64,000 nt of DNA from Paucibacter aquatile. Lineage in GTDB: Bacteria; Pseudomonadota; Gammaproteobacteria; Burkholderiales; Burkholderiaceae_C. Position numbers and translations under genes: made by a program. Positions 8,150 to 16,919 of this stretch are shown one piece after another (positions within the stretch are counted from its first letter, which is position 1; every line of letters starts with the position of its first letter). Under the pieces are notes generated by a model that was not told the origin of the DNA, did no database searches, and saw nothing but the letters and a program-made list of their open reading frames with translations. The DNA lies in contig NZ_POSP01000004.1 in the NCBI RefSeq assembly GCF_002885975.1, positions 186,001 to 250,000 of the forward strand. The letters are read 5' to 3'.

Positions 8150-9049
8150 ATGCAAACAGCCAATCTAGCCCCACTGCGTGTCCTGATCGTCGACGACAGC
8201 CGAGCCATCCAGGCCATCATCCAGCGCGTGCTGCAGGCGGCCTCCCTGGGCCCGCTGCAGTTCGAGTTGGCCATGGATGGCGAGCAGGCCTTGCGCCTGG
8301 TCACCAGCTTCGAGCCCGATCTGGTCATCTCCGACTGGCACATGCCCAAGGTCAGCGGCTTGGAGATGCTGCAGACCCTGCGCCAGATCGGCCGCCACGA
8401 GATCAAGGTCGGCTTCGTCACCACCGAGACGGGCGAACGCCACCTCTCGCAAGCGCGCAGCAACGGAGCCATCTTCGTGATCAACAAGCCCTTCAAGGAC
8501 GAGGACCTCTTGCGCGAGGTGCAGGCGGCCCTGGCCTCCTGCCGCGAGGCGGCCAAGGGCCCGGCGCCGGCGCTGGAATCGGCCGAGGCGCTGAACCGCT
8601 TGATCAAGAGCCAGATGCGCGAGATTCCCTTCCGCCTGATCCCGGCACCGGGCCAGGGCCTGAACGACCTCAAGCTGCCCCACAACCTGGCCATGTATGT
8701 GGCCGAAGGGCAGAAGACCCCGCATGCGCTCGGCATCCTCGATGTCAATGCCTGCTGCATCCTGGGCGGCGGCGGGGCACAGCTGCAGCCGCCGCCGGTG
8801 CGCCTGGCGCTGAGTTCGGGCGTGCCCACGCCGGAGATGATGGCCCAGGCCGATCTCTTCTTGCGCTCGGCCGCGGGCATTCTGACGCGCGAACCGGGCT
8901 CGCCGGCGGTGACGCTGAAGGTGGTGAATCTGGTGGCCAAGCCCTTCGACAAGCTGCGCAGCCTGATGGAGCGCGACATCGGCCGCAGCGACTACCGTCT
9001 CTCGGTGCCGGGCTATGGCGAGGGCCGCATGGCCTTTATCCGCCTGTGA
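8150..9049 (+). CDS. response regulator with an unassigned C-terminal domain
   Basis: 299 residues. A CheY-type receiver occupies about residues 10-125, with the acidic pair D15/D16 in VLIVDDS, the phospho-acceptor D62 in VISDWHMPK, the conserved Thr near VTTET and the Lys in NKPF (K113). The roughly 165-residue C-terminal part is not a DNA-binding, GGDEF or EAL domain that I recognise; it has a hydrophobic alpha/beta look and could be a degenerate CheX-like domain. The start at 8150 is favoured over 8117 because it begins just before the receiver, has GAAGAG upstream and avoids overlap with the CheX-like gene. It is probably the substrate of the preceding CheX-like protein. Confidence 0.85.
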   Translation: MQTANLAPLRVLIVDDSRAIQAIIQRVLQAASLGPLQFELAMDGEQALRLVTSFEPDLVISDWHMPKVSGLEMLQTLRQIGRHEIKVGFVTTETGERHLSQARSNGAIFVINKPFKDEDLLREVQAALASCREAAKGPAPALESAEALNRLIKSQMREIPFRLIPAPGQGLNDLKLPHNLAMYVAEGQKTPHALGILDVNACCILGGGGAQLQPPPVRLALSSGVPTPEMMAQADLFLRSAAGILTREPGSPAVTLKVVNLVAKPFDKLRSLMERDIGRSDYRLSVPGYGEGRMAFIRL

Positions 9050-9083
9050 GCATCGCCCGCCTGGACGAGGAGCCGCGCCCGCC

Positions 9084-10271
9084 ATGGAACTGACCGTCGA
9101 AGGCGTTGCCGCCGTCTCCCTCTTCCTCGCCAATGTGGTGGTGATCATCGTGGTGATCGCCACCTACTGGCGCATGACGCGCTACGAGGAAAGCAACCAC
9201 ATCCACATCGTCAACGCCCTGCGCGAGACCCGCGATGCCGGCCGCGAGATGAAGATCGCTGCGCATGAGCTGATGCGTGTGGCCGAGGGCCGGGGTGGGG
9301 CAGCGAACAGCAATTTCGGCGGCGCTCAGGCGCCCGATATGCACCTGCTCAGTGAACTGCCCGAGATGGTGCGCACCCTGATCAACAGCTACGGCATGGA
9401 CACCGCCGCCGACCGCGCCCAGCGCGAGGCCGACCGCGAACCCTGGCCGGCCCATGCCCATGAAATGAATGCCGAGCAGATGGAGCGCCTCAAGCGCAGC
9501 CATCGCAACGAGGTCGATCGCCTGCTGGCCCAGCGCCAACGGGTGCAGGTGGAGCTGGGGCGCACGCGCGAGCGTTTGGAAGAAAGCCTGCGCCAGATCA
9601 GCAGCCTGCGTGCCCGCACCGGTGGCGGAGGGGGCAATGCGAGCGGCGCCGACAGCGCCGAGCTGGCCTCGACCCGCCAACGCCTGGAGCAGCTGCGTGG
9701 CCAGGTCCAGCAGGCGCAGGAGCGTGCCAGCGGCTTCGAGCTGCGCGCCGAGCGTGCCGAGCGCACGGCCGCCCGCCTGCAGCGCGAGTTGGAAGATTTG
9801 GCCTTGGGCGGCTCGGCCGAGGCTTCGGCGGCCTCGTCCGGCTCAGAGGCGCCGCCCAATGCCGCCGCCATCAAGGCCCTGGAGCGCGAGGCCCAGGCCC
9901 AGCGCGAGCAACTGGCCACGGCCGAGCGCACCATCCAGAAGCTGCGCCACGACCTCGAGGTTCTGTCGGCCGACCCGCCAGCGCATGACGAGCCGGTCGA
10001 CGAGGCCGTGCTGGAAACCAAGGCCAAGCTGGAAAAAGAGATCGAAAAACTCAAGGGCCGGATCGAGGAGCTGGAAGACTCGCTCAAGCGCAATCTGGTC
10101 GAGAAGGGTTTCATCGAACAGCATTACCTGGAAGTGACCGCCAAGGAGCGCAACCCCGGTCAGGCCATGGTGCAGGCTTTGGAAGAGGCCGAAACGGCGG
10201 CGGTGTCGCCCGCGCCGGCGACCGAGGCGCCGGCCGAGACCGCACCGGCCGATCCCGCCGCACCGCGCTGA
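9084..10271 (+). CDS. membrane-anchored coiled-coil protein of unknown function
   Basis: 395 residues, starting at an ATG preceded by GAGGAG. A single N-terminal membrane segment (about residues 9-28, VSLFLANVVVIIVVIATYW) is followed by a cytoplasmic region with long heptad-like Glu/Arg/Leu/Gln coiled coils (about 130-270 and 275-350) separated by Gly/Ser-rich linkers, and an Ala/Pro tail. A short conserved-looking block, RETRDAGREMKIAAHELMRV, lies just after the membrane segment. No catalytic domain is visible. It follows the response regulator after 34 bases on the same strand, so it may be a structural or scaffold partner of that two-component-like unit. I do not recognise a named family. 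Confidence 0.75.
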   Translation: MELTVEGVAAVSLFLANVVVIIVVIATYWRMTRYEESNHIHIVNALRETRDAGREMKIAAHELMRVAEGRGGAANSNFGGAQAPDMHLLSELPEMVRTLINSYGMDTAADRAQREADREPWPAHAHEMNAEQMERLKRSHRNEVDRLLAQRQRVQVELGRTRERLEESLRQISSLRARTGGGGGNASGADSAELASTRQRLEQLRGQVQQAQERASGFELRAERAERTAARLQRELEDLALGGSAEASAASSGSEAPPNAAAIKALEREAQAQREQLATAERTIQKLRHDLEVLSADPPAHDEPVDEAVLETKAKLEKEIEKLKGRIEELEDSLKRNLVEKGFIEQHYLEVTAKERNPGQAMVQALEEAETAAVSPAPATEAPAETAPADPAAPR

Positions 10272-10281
10272 GCGCCGGGCT

Positions 10282-10581
10282 TCAGCCGCCTTCGCGCCGT
10301 ACCGGTGCCAGCAGCAGATCGCTGCGCGCCTCCGCCACACAGGGCAGCACCCAGCCCTCGGCCTTTTCCTCCCGGCTCAGGCCGGGCCATTCGATGCGGT
10401 AGGCAATCTCACCCTCCAGCAGCTGGCGCACGCAGGCCCGGCAACTGCCATTGCGGCAGCTGCTGAGCATGGAGGCGCCGGCCTGCAGGGCGGCTTGCAG
10501 AATCGTCTGGTCGGCTCGGGCGGGGAAGCTCTCGCTGGCTTCATCCGCCTGCAGCAGGCGGATCTGGAAGGTCGTGCTCAT
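10282..10581 (-). CDS. plant-type [2Fe-2S] ferredoxin
   Basis: Small electron carrier of 99 residues. The cluster ligands fit the plant/vertebrate ferredoxin pattern C-x4-C-x2-C (SSCRNGSCRACVRQ) with the fourth Cys in LPCVAEA. The start is the ATG at 10579-10581 (MSTTFQIRLL), since the upstream in-frame start would add only MGHHGG without a better ribosome site. It diverges from the M3 peptidase gene across 94 bases and converges on the coiled-coil gene. No reductase or oxygenase lies next to it, so the redox partner is unknown. Confidence 0.88.
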   Translation of the reverse strand: MSTTFQIRLLQADEASESFPARADQTILQAALQAGASMLSSCRNGSCRACVRQLLEGEIAYRIEWPGLSREEKAEGWVLPCVAEARSDLLLAPVRREGG

Positions 10582-10675
10582 GCCGCCATGATGGCCCAAA
10601 GTGGCCTTGCCAAGCCGGCTGCAGCGGCCGAACCGCTATGCTCTCGCCCCTGCCGACTTCACAAGAGCCGCCTCC

Positions 10676-12559
10676 ATGGACCGCGCCCGCGCTTTTTTTG
10701 ACCAGCTGAACCAGGACTATTTGCAGGTCCACAAGAGCAAGGAAGACCTGTTCTGGGCCACCTATATGGCCACCAGCGAGGACCAGGCCGGCTTCGAGCG
10801 GGCCGAGGGCGCCTACAAGGCCTTCATCTCCGACCCGGCCCGCCTGGCCGCGACGCGTGAGCACATCGCGCGGCTTGAATCGGCCGAGGAGAGCCCGGAG
10901 CGCACGGCCCTGCTGCACGGCCTGCGTGGCTGGCTGGCCGTGTTCGAGGCCAATATCATCGACAACGAAGCCGGCCGCGCCCTGATGGCCGAGATCATCG
11001 AGGCCGAGAGCCGCATCTTTGCCGCCAAGCGCGAGCTGCAGCCGCGGCACATCAACGAAGCGGGCGAGAGCGAGGCGGCCTCGCTGTCCATGCTGGCCAC
11101 CAATCTGGCCACCAACCCGGACGAAGCCCGCCGGCGCAGCTCGCTCGAAGCCTTTTACGCGATTGAGCAATGGGTGCTGGCCACCGGCTTTCTCGACCTG
11201 GTGCGCTTGCGCAACCGCTTTGCGCGGGCCCTGGGATTCGACAACTACTTCGAACTCAAGCTGCGCAAGAACGAGCGCATGACGCCGCAGCAGCTGAAGG
11301 ACATCCTCGACGATTTCGTGCAGCGCACCGATGCGGCCAACACCCGCGCCCTGGCTGATCTGAAGGCCCGCCATGGCGAGCAGGCCCTGCAGCCCTGGAA
11401 TCTGCGCTTCTACTCGGCCGGCGATGTGGTGCGCCGCATGGACGCCTACATGCCCTTCGGCCCGGCCCTGCGCCGCTGGGTGCAGAGCTTCCGCCGCCTG
11501 GGCATCCAGTACCGTGGCGCCACCCTGCAGCTGGACTTGCTGGAACGCGCTGGCAAGTACCAGAACGGTTTCTGCCATGGCCCCATTCCCAGCTACGTCG
11601 ACGCGCAAGGTCGCTGGGTGCCGGGTCAGATCAATTTCACCGCCGAAGCGAAACCCGATCAGATCGGCAGCGGCCTTCGCGCCATCAACACCTTGTTCCA
11701 CGAGGGCGGGCATGCGGCGCATTTCGCCAATGTGGTGCAGAACTCGCCTTGCTTCTCGCAGGAGTTCGCGCCGACCTCGATGGCCTACGCCGAGACCCAA
11801 TCGATGTTCTGCGACAGCCTGCTCGGCGATGCCGACTGGCTCAAGCGTTATGCCCGCAACGCCGCGGGCGAGGCCATCCCCGACGAGCTGATCCACGCCC
11901 GCATTGCCAGCAGCCAGCCCATGCGCGCCTTTGACGAGCGCTCGATCGCCGTCGTGCCCTATTTCGAAGCGGCGCTCTACGCCATGCCGGACGAAGCATT
12001 GACAGCGGAAAACGTGCTCGCCCTGGCCCGCGCCACCGAGCAGCGCGTGCTGGGCGTGCACAGCCCACGGCCGCTGCTGGCCATCCCGCATCTGCTCAAC
12101 CAGGAGTCGGCCGCGTCTTACCAGGGCTATCTGCTGGCCCATATGGCCGTCTACCAGACCCGCGCTCATTTCTTGCGCGAGCATGGCTATCTGACCGACA
12201 ACCCGGCCATCGGCCCGGCGCTGTCGGCGCATTACTGGGAACCGGGCAACAGCATCGATCACGACGCCACCTTGCGCAGCCTGACGAGCGAGGGCTTCTC
12301 CGCCCGCTACCTGGCCGAGGCCTGCAACCAGTCGGTCGAGGATTGCTGGGCCGAGGCCCAAGCCAGCATGGCCGCCGCCGCGCAGCGCCAGTACCCGAGC
12401 GAGTTCCCGGCGGCCCTGGCGGCCGAGATCCGCATCGTCCACGGCGAGCAGTTGCTGGCCGACAACCGCGAGGGGGATGAAGCCATGTGCAGCCAGTTCG
12501 AGGCCTGGATCGCCGCGAACTACAGCATCAGCCCCGGGGCGCTCGCCCAGCCGAGCTGA
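10676..12559 (+). CDS. M3 family (oligopeptidase-like) zinc metallopeptidase
   Basis: 627-residue cytoplasmic-looking peptidase with no signal peptide. The zinc motif HEGGH (H342, E343, H346) stands in FHEGGHAAHFANV, and the third ligand is probably supplied by the downstream FAPTSMAYAETQSMF segment. The helical N-terminal half and the HEGGH form rather than HEFGH place it in the M3 / PepF-Pz-like groups that cut oligopeptides. The start at 10676 is chosen because a longer frame adds an unrelated sequence that overlaps the divergent ferredoxin promoter. It is followed eight bases later by a second metallopeptidase-like gene. Confidence 0.88.
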   Translation: MDRARAFFDQLNQDYLQVHKSKEDLFWATYMATSEDQAGFERAEGAYKAFISDPARLAATREHIARLESAEESPERTALLHGLRGWLAVFEANIIDNEAGRALMAEIIEAESRIFAAKRELQPRHINEAGESEAASLSMLATNLATNPDEARRRSSLEAFYAIEQWVLATGFLDLVRLRNRFARALGFDNYFELKLRKNERMTPQQLKDILDDFVQRTDAANTRALADLKARHGEQALQPWNLRFYSAGDVVRRMDAYMPFGPALRRWVQSFRRLGIQYRGATLQLDLLERAGKYQNGFCHGPIPSYVDAQGRWVPGQINFTAEAKPDQIGSGLRAINTLFHEGGHAAHFANVVQNSPCFSQEFAPTSMAYAETQSMFCDSLLGDADWLKRYARNAAGEAIPDELIHARIASSQPMRAFDERSIAVVPYFEAALYAMPDEALTAENVLALARATEQRVLGVHSPRPLLAIPHLLNQESAASYQGYLLAHMAVYQTRAHFLREHGYLTDNPAIGPALSAHYWEPGNSIDHDATLRSLTSEGFSARYLAEACNQSVEDCWAEAQASMAAAAQRQYPSEFPAALAAEIRIVHGEQLLADNREGDEAMCSQFEAWIAANYSISPGALAQPS

Positions 12560-12567
12560 ACTTCGTG

Positions 12568-13080
12568 ATGCCGACTTTGAAGTACCTGGCCGGCTACCCG
12601 GCCGACTTGCTGGCGCAGGTGCAGCAGCTGATCGACGCCGGCCGCCTGGGCGAGACCCTGGCGCGCCGCTATCCGCTGGGGCACGAGGTGCGCAGCGACA
12701 CGGCGCTGTTCGACTACACCATGGCGCTGAAGAACCGCTACCTGCGCAATGCGCCGCCCCTGTCCAAGGTCTGCTTCGATGCCAAGCTCAAGGTGCTGCA
12801 GCATGCCCTGGGCACCCACACCCGCGCCTCGCGCGTGCAGGGCGCCAAACTGACGAGCAAGCGCGAGATCCGCGTCGCCAGCCTGTTCAAGGAAGCCCCG
12901 GCCGAGTTCCTCAAGATGATCGTGGTGCACGAACTGGCCCACCTCAAGGAGCTGGACCACAACAAGGCCTTCTACCAGCTCTGCCAGCATATGGAGCCGG
13001 CCTACGGCCAGCTGGAGTTTGATCTGCGCTTGTATCTCACGCATCAAGACCTGCAGGCCGCGGAGGCTTGCCATGATTGA
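12568..13080 (+). CDS. YgjP-like (DUF45) metallopeptidase-domain protein
   Basis: 170-residue protein of the YgjP / DUF45 family, related to SprT and M48-type zinc proteins. The signature HELAHLKELDH (residues 121-131) gives HExxH plus a third His six residues later, as in the family; it is preceded by the usual segment KREIRVASLFKEAP. E. coli YgjP is poorly characterised; a metal-dependent peptidase role is inferred from fold only. It starts eight bases after the M3 peptidase gene, so both are likely transcribed together. The N-terminal part differs from YgjP of enterobacteria, which has an extra beta-strand region. Confidence 0.82.
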   Translation: MPTLKYLAGYPADLLAQVQQLIDAGRLGETLARRYPLGHEVRSDTALFDYTMALKNRYLRNAPPLSKVCFDAKLKVLQHALGTHTRASRVQGAKLTSKREIRVASLFKEAPAEFLKMIVVHELAHLKELDHNKAFYQLCQHMEPAYGQLEFDLRLYLTHQDLQAAEACHD

Positions 13081-13115
13081 GCCGATGGAACTGCCTTGCA
13101 TTGAGGGCCGAGCGC

Positions 13116-13189
13116 CGGGCCGCCCCAAGCCGGCCCGAGGCATCCGCAGGATGCCTGTCCCCTCGGGGGGCCGGCCAGCGTACCCGCTG
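13116..13189. repeat. REP-like cluster of four short hairpins
   Basis: Four successive palindromes fill the gap before dusC: CGGGCCG/CGGCCCG (13116-13122, 13131-13137), GGCATCC/GGATGCC (13139-13145, 13149-13155), CCCC/GGGG around TC (13159-13168) and CAGCG/CGCTG (13176-13180, 13185-13189). Similar GC-rich sequences ending in CCCTCGGGGGG are common intergenic repeats in Comamonadaceae-type genomes. No T-run follows, so this is not a standard terminator. Confidence 0.6.
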
Positions 13190-13203
13190 GACGAGGGGCT
13201 CAC

Positions 13204-14199
13204 ATGATCTTGTTGGCGCCGATGGAAGGGCTGTTGGATCACATGCTCCGGGATGTACTCACCCGCGTCGGCGGCATCGATCGCTGCGTGTCCGAGTTCA
13301 TCCGCATCACCGACATGCTGATGCCTAACCGCGTTTTCACCCGCATCGTGCCTGAGCTGCTGAACGGCGGGCGCACGGCGGCCGGCGTGCCGGTGCGTGC
13401 CCAGCTGCTGGGCAGCGACCCGGTCTGCATGGCCGAGAACGCGGCCAAGCTGGCGGCCCTGGGGCCGGCCGGCATTGACCTCAATTTCGGCTGCCCGGCC
13501 AAATGCGTGAACCGCCACCGCGGCGGCGCGGTGCTGCTGGACGAGCCGGAGCTGATCTTTGAGATCGTCTCGGCCGTGCGCCGTGCCATGCCGGCCGACA
13601 TGCCGCTCTCGGCCAAGATGCGCCTGGGCTATATGGACAGCCACCGCACACTCGATTGCGCCCTGGCCATGCAGGACGGCGGCGCCGAGGAGCTGGTCAT
13701 CCACGCTCGCACCAAGGCCGATGGCTACAAGCCACCGGCCTACTGGGACCGCATCGCCGCGGTGCGCGAGGTGCTGCGGGCGCGGGTGGTGGCCAATGGT
13801 GAGATCTGGACGCCTGCCGACGCCGAGAATTGCCGCGCGCAAAGCGGCTGCAGCGATTTGATGGTGGGCCGCGGCATGGTGGCCAACCCGGGCCTGGCCC
13901 TGGCCCTGCAGTCCCCGGATGGGCCGCCGCTGAGCTGGGCCGCGCTGCTGCCGCTGATGCGCGGCTTCTTTGATCTGGTGCGAAGCAACGTCGCTCATCG
14001 TCACCAGGCCGGCCGCCTGAAACAATGGCTGCATTACCTGCGCCGGCATTACCCCGAGGCGGAAGAGGCCTATCTGCGCCTGCGCACCGTCAATTCGCCC
14101 GAGGAGTTGGACCTGCAGATGTTTGGCCCGGACGAGCGCGGGCCGCGGCCACTCCGTCCGCGTCCGATCGATGAAGAAGTAGAAAGTTGCACCGCATGA
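13204..14199 (+). CDS. dusC: tRNA-dihydrouridine(16) synthase DusC
   Basis: 331-residue FMN-dependent enzyme that reduces uridine 16 in the tRNA D-loop. The barrel opens with MILLAPMEGLLD, where the MEG in place of MAGV is typical of DusC. The proton-donor Cys is C97 in NFGCPAKCVNRHRGG, and further family blocks are LSAKMRLGY, LVIHARTKADGY, VVANGEI and LMVGRGM. Length and order match DusC rather than DusA or DusB. The stop overlaps the start of the SUI1-family gene as ATGA, suggesting a joint transcript for two RNA/translation proteins. Confidence 0.93.
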   Translation: MILLAPMEGLLDHMLRDVLTRVGGIDRCVSEFIRITDMLMPNRVFTRIVPELLNGGRTAAGVPVRAQLLGSDPVCMAENAAKLAALGPAGIDLNFGCPAKCVNRHRGGAVLLDEPELIFEIVSAVRRAMPADMPLSAKMRLGYMDSHRTLDCALAMQDGGAEELVIHARTKADGYKPPAYWDRIAAVREVLRARVVANGEIWTPADAENCRAQSGCSDLMVGRGMVANPGLALALQSPDGPPLSWAALLPLMRGFFDLVRSNVAHRHQAGRLKQWLHYLRRHYPEAEEAYLRLRTVNSPEELDLQMFGPDERGPRPLRPRPIDEEVESCTA

Positions 14200-14576
14200 A
14201 GTCCAGCAAATCTCTGTCCGGCCTGGGCGCCTTGTCCGGCCTGGTCTATTCCACCGACAGCGGCCGCACCTGCCCGGAATGCCGCCAGGCCAAGGCCGAT
14301 TGCCGCTGCGGCCGGCCCCAACTGCCCAAGGGGGATGGCATCGTGCGTGTCTCGCGCGAGACCAAGGGTCGGGCCGGCAAAGGCGTCACCCTGGTCAAGG
14401 GCGTGCCGCTGGACGAAGCCGGCCTGATCGCCCTGGGCAAGGAGCTCAAGGCCGCCTGCGGCTCGGGCGGCACGGTCAAGGACGGCGTGATCGAGGTGCA
14501 GGGCGACCACCGCGAGCGGGTGATCGAGCTGCTCAAGAAAAAAGGCAGCTGGACGGTCAAGCAGGCGGGCGGCTGA
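14196..14576 (+). CDS. yciH: SUI1/YciH family translation factor
   Basis: 126-residue protein with an N-terminal Cys-containing segment (TCPECRQAKADCRC, a possible metal knuckle) followed by the SUI1/eIF1 fold: VRVSRETKGRAGKGVTLVKG, LKAACGSGGTVKDGVIEVQG and DHRERVIELLKKKG. YciH-type proteins resemble eIF1 and affect start-site fidelity in vitro; their cellular role in bacteria is not settled. The ATG at 14196 overlaps the dusC stop, and an in-frame start three codons earlier is also possible. The next 235 bases (14577-14811) hold the promoter region of the receptor gene; no other gene is visible there. Confidence 0.9.
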   Translation: MKSSKSLSGLGALSGLVYSTDSGRTCPECRQAKADCRCGRPQLPKGDGIVRVSRETKGRAGKGVTLVKGVPLDEAGLIALGKELKAACGSGGTVKDGVIEVQGDHRERVIELLKKKGSWTVKQAGG

Positions 14577-14811
14577 GCCCGCGTGTTGCGCCCCTGAAAC
14601 CCCGTGGCTGATGGGGCTGCGCGCCCTCGCCGATGAAGCTAGACTGGGCCTGCCTTGGGCTTGAGCAGCGCGGAGCGGAGCAAGTCGCCGCGCACTGCCA
14701 TCAGAGCGCCGGCCCGGGCGTGGCGCCACGGCCTGCCTCAGCGGCCGCGGAACCGGGTTGGGGCCTGCGGTGCCATGTGCGGCGCGGCGGGTGCTTGCAG
14801 GAGTTCTGAAC

Positions 14812-16902
14812 ATGCAAGTCGGTGTACGCATGCGCATGGGGGCTGTGGCGGCCTGGTGCCTGGGGATGGCCGCGATGCCGGCCCGGGCCGCGGGCTCCTT
14901 GCTCGACCTCGATCTCGACAGCCTCTCGCAGCTGGAGGTGCGCAGTGCCACCGGCTTCAAGATGGCCGCGCGTGACGCGCCGGCCATCGTCTCCATCGTC
15001 ACCGCCGCCCAGATCGAGGCCATGGGGGCCAACACCCTCGAAGAGGCCTTGCAAGGCGTGGCCGGCCTGCACATCGCGCCCAAGAATCGCCAGCCCCTGT
15101 TCGTGATCCGCGGCATGTACACCTATGACAACCCGCAGGTGCTGGTCACGCTCAACGATGTGCCCATCAACCCGGTGTTCACCGGCTCGCTGGGCGCTGG
15201 GGTCAAGCTGCCGCTGGCCGCGGTGGAGCGCATCGAGGTGGTGCGCGGCCCGGGTTCGGCGGTGTTCGGCGCCGATGCCTTTGCCGGTGTCATCAATATC
15301 GTCACCCGCGACCCCATGCGCGAGCCCGAGAGCCAGGCCGGGCTCAGCCTCGGCGCCTTCCGCAGCGCCGACCTCTGGATGCGGCGCACCTCGCGTGTGG
15401 GTGACTGGGGCCTGATGCTGGCCGCCGAGCTGCAGCGCAGCGAGGGCGACCGCGAACGCCGCATCGAGGCCGACCAGCAGACCGAGTTCGACCGCCTCTT
15501 CGGCAGCCAGGCCTCGCGTGCGCCCGGGGCACTGGACACGCAGTACCGCCTGGGCAATCTGCATGTCGAGCTCGCGCGGGCCGATCTGCAGCTGCGCCTC
15601 TGGCATTACCGTGCCGATCGCATGGGTGCGGCCTGGGGCATCGCCGGGGCGCTGGACCCCGACTCGCGCACCGAGGCCCGTCAGTCGCTGGCCGAGCTGC
15701 GCTGGCAGCTGCCCGGTGCCACCGAGCATTTCAACGCGTTGCTGCGCGCGTCCTGGAGCAATTTCTGGTTCTTTGCCAACTACCAGGTCTTTCCGGCCGG
15801 CGCGCTGCTGCCGGTCAATGCTCAGGGCGATCTCTTCGGTGCCGGGGAGAGTCGGCTGTTTCGCTTCGAGCAGGGCGCCATCGGCAACCCGGGCTCCGAT
15901 GAAGACAGCCTCCGGCTCGATGCCGAGGCGCACTACAGCGGCTGGGCCGGCCACCGCCTGCGCCTGGCTGCCGGGGCCAGCCAGGTCAAGTTCCACGCCT
16001 GGGAGGCCAAGAATTTCAGCAACGGGGTGGCGGCCGGTCAGTTGGTCGATGTCACGGGCACGCCGTTTGTGTACGCGCCCGATCTGCAGCGGCGCAACCG
16101 CTACCTCTCGCTGCAGGATGTCTGGCGCCTGAACGAGCAGGCCGAGCTGACCCTGGGCCTGCGCGTCGATCACTACAACGATTTCGGTACCACCCGCAAC
16201 CCGCGCGCGTCCCTGGTCTGGCGCCACTCGCCGGTGCTCAGCAGCAAGTGGCTCTATGGCCAGGCCTTCCGCGCACCATCGATGAAAGAGCAGTTCGTCG
16301 CCTCCAACCCGGTCAATCTCGGCTCCAAGACCTTGACGCCCGAGCGGGTACGCACCTGGGAGTGGCAGCTGGATTGGTCGGCGGGCACCGATTTCAATGC
16401 CCGCCTGGCTTTCTTCCACTACCGCATGAGCGATCTGATCCGCCTGGTGTCGGGCGTGTATCGCAATGTCGGCCAACTGAGCGCGCCCGGCGCCGAGTTG
16501 GAGCTGGACTGGCGCCCCAGCGACCACAGCCATGTGCGCCTGAATCACTCGGTCCAGCGCGCGCGCGATGCCGAAGGCCATGTCGCGCCCTATGCCCCGC
16601 GCCAGATCAGCAGCCTGGCGCTGGAACACCGCCTGGGGGCCGGCCTGAGCCTGCAAGCCCAGGCGCGCTGGGTGGGCGCGCGGCCGCGTCTGAACGCGGA
16701 CACGCGGGCGCCCTTGCCGGCCTACCGGCAGCTCGATGTGCAGCTGCGTTGGCAGCCGGCCGGTGCGGACTGGTCGGCCTCGCTGGGCCTGCGCAATGCC
16801 CTCAATGCAGCGGCCACCGAGCCGGCCGACTCCAACGCCATCGTCGGCGATGTGCCCCTGGCCGGCCGGGCCTGGCGCCTGGACCTGCGCCGCAGCTTCT
16901 GA
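14812..16902 (+). CDS. TonB-dependent outer-membrane receptor
   Basis: 696-residue outer-membrane receptor. The start at 14812 is set by AGGAG at 14799-14803 and gives a signal peptide ending ARA. The plug domain has APAIVSIVTAAQIEAMGANT, the segment VLVTLNDVPI and the VERIEVVRGPGSAVFGADAF block with VINIVTRDP. A beta-barrel follows, closing with the aromatic C-terminus LDLRRSF. The TonB box is not obvious; LDLDLDSLSQLEV near the mature N-terminus resembles that of receptors paired with YfiR-like proteins. It is followed by a YfiR-type gene and a sensor kinase, so a role in sensing or uptake of an unknown ligand is inferred. Confidence 0.92.
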   Translation: MQVGVRMRMGAVAAWCLGMAAMPARAAGSLLDLDLDSLSQLEVRSATGFKMAARDAPAIVSIVTAAQIEAMGANTLEEALQGVAGLHIAPKNRQPLFVIRGMYTYDNPQVLVTLNDVPINPVFTGSLGAGVKLPLAAVERIEVVRGPGSAVFGADAFAGVINIVTRDPMREPESQAGLSLGAFRSADLWMRRTSRVGDWGLMLAAELQRSEGDRERRIEADQQTEFDRLFGSQASRAPGALDTQYRLGNLHVELARADLQLRLWHYRADRMGAAWGIAGALDPDSRTEARQSLAELRWQLPGATEHFNALLRASWSNFWFFANYQVFPAGALLPVNAQGDLFGAGESRLFRFEQGAIGNPGSDEDSLRLDAEAHYSGWAGHRLRLAAGASQVKFHAWEAKNFSNGVAAGQLVDVTGTPFVYAPDLQRRNRYLSLQDVWRLNEQAELTLGLRVDHYNDFGTTRNPRASLVWRHSPVLSSKWLYGQAFRAPSMKEQFVASNPVNLGSKTLTPERVRTWEWQLDWSAGTDFNARLAFFHYRMSDLIRLVSGVYRNVGQLSAPGAELELDWRPSDHSHVRLNHSVQRARDAEGHVAPYAPRQISSLALEHRLGAGLSLQAQARWVGARPRLNADTRAPLPAYRQLDVQLRWQPAGADWSASLGLRNALNAAATEPADSNAIVGDVPLAGRAWRLDLRRSF

Positions 16903-16919
16903 GGCGGCCGATTCTCGCC

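Noticed and set aside
13073..13207. A 44-codon frame overlapping the YgjP-like 3' end and ending at the dusC start
   Set aside because: It reads straight through the REP-like hairpins, is Arg/Pro/Gly-rich and has no family likeness; it is noted only as a possible coupling frame.
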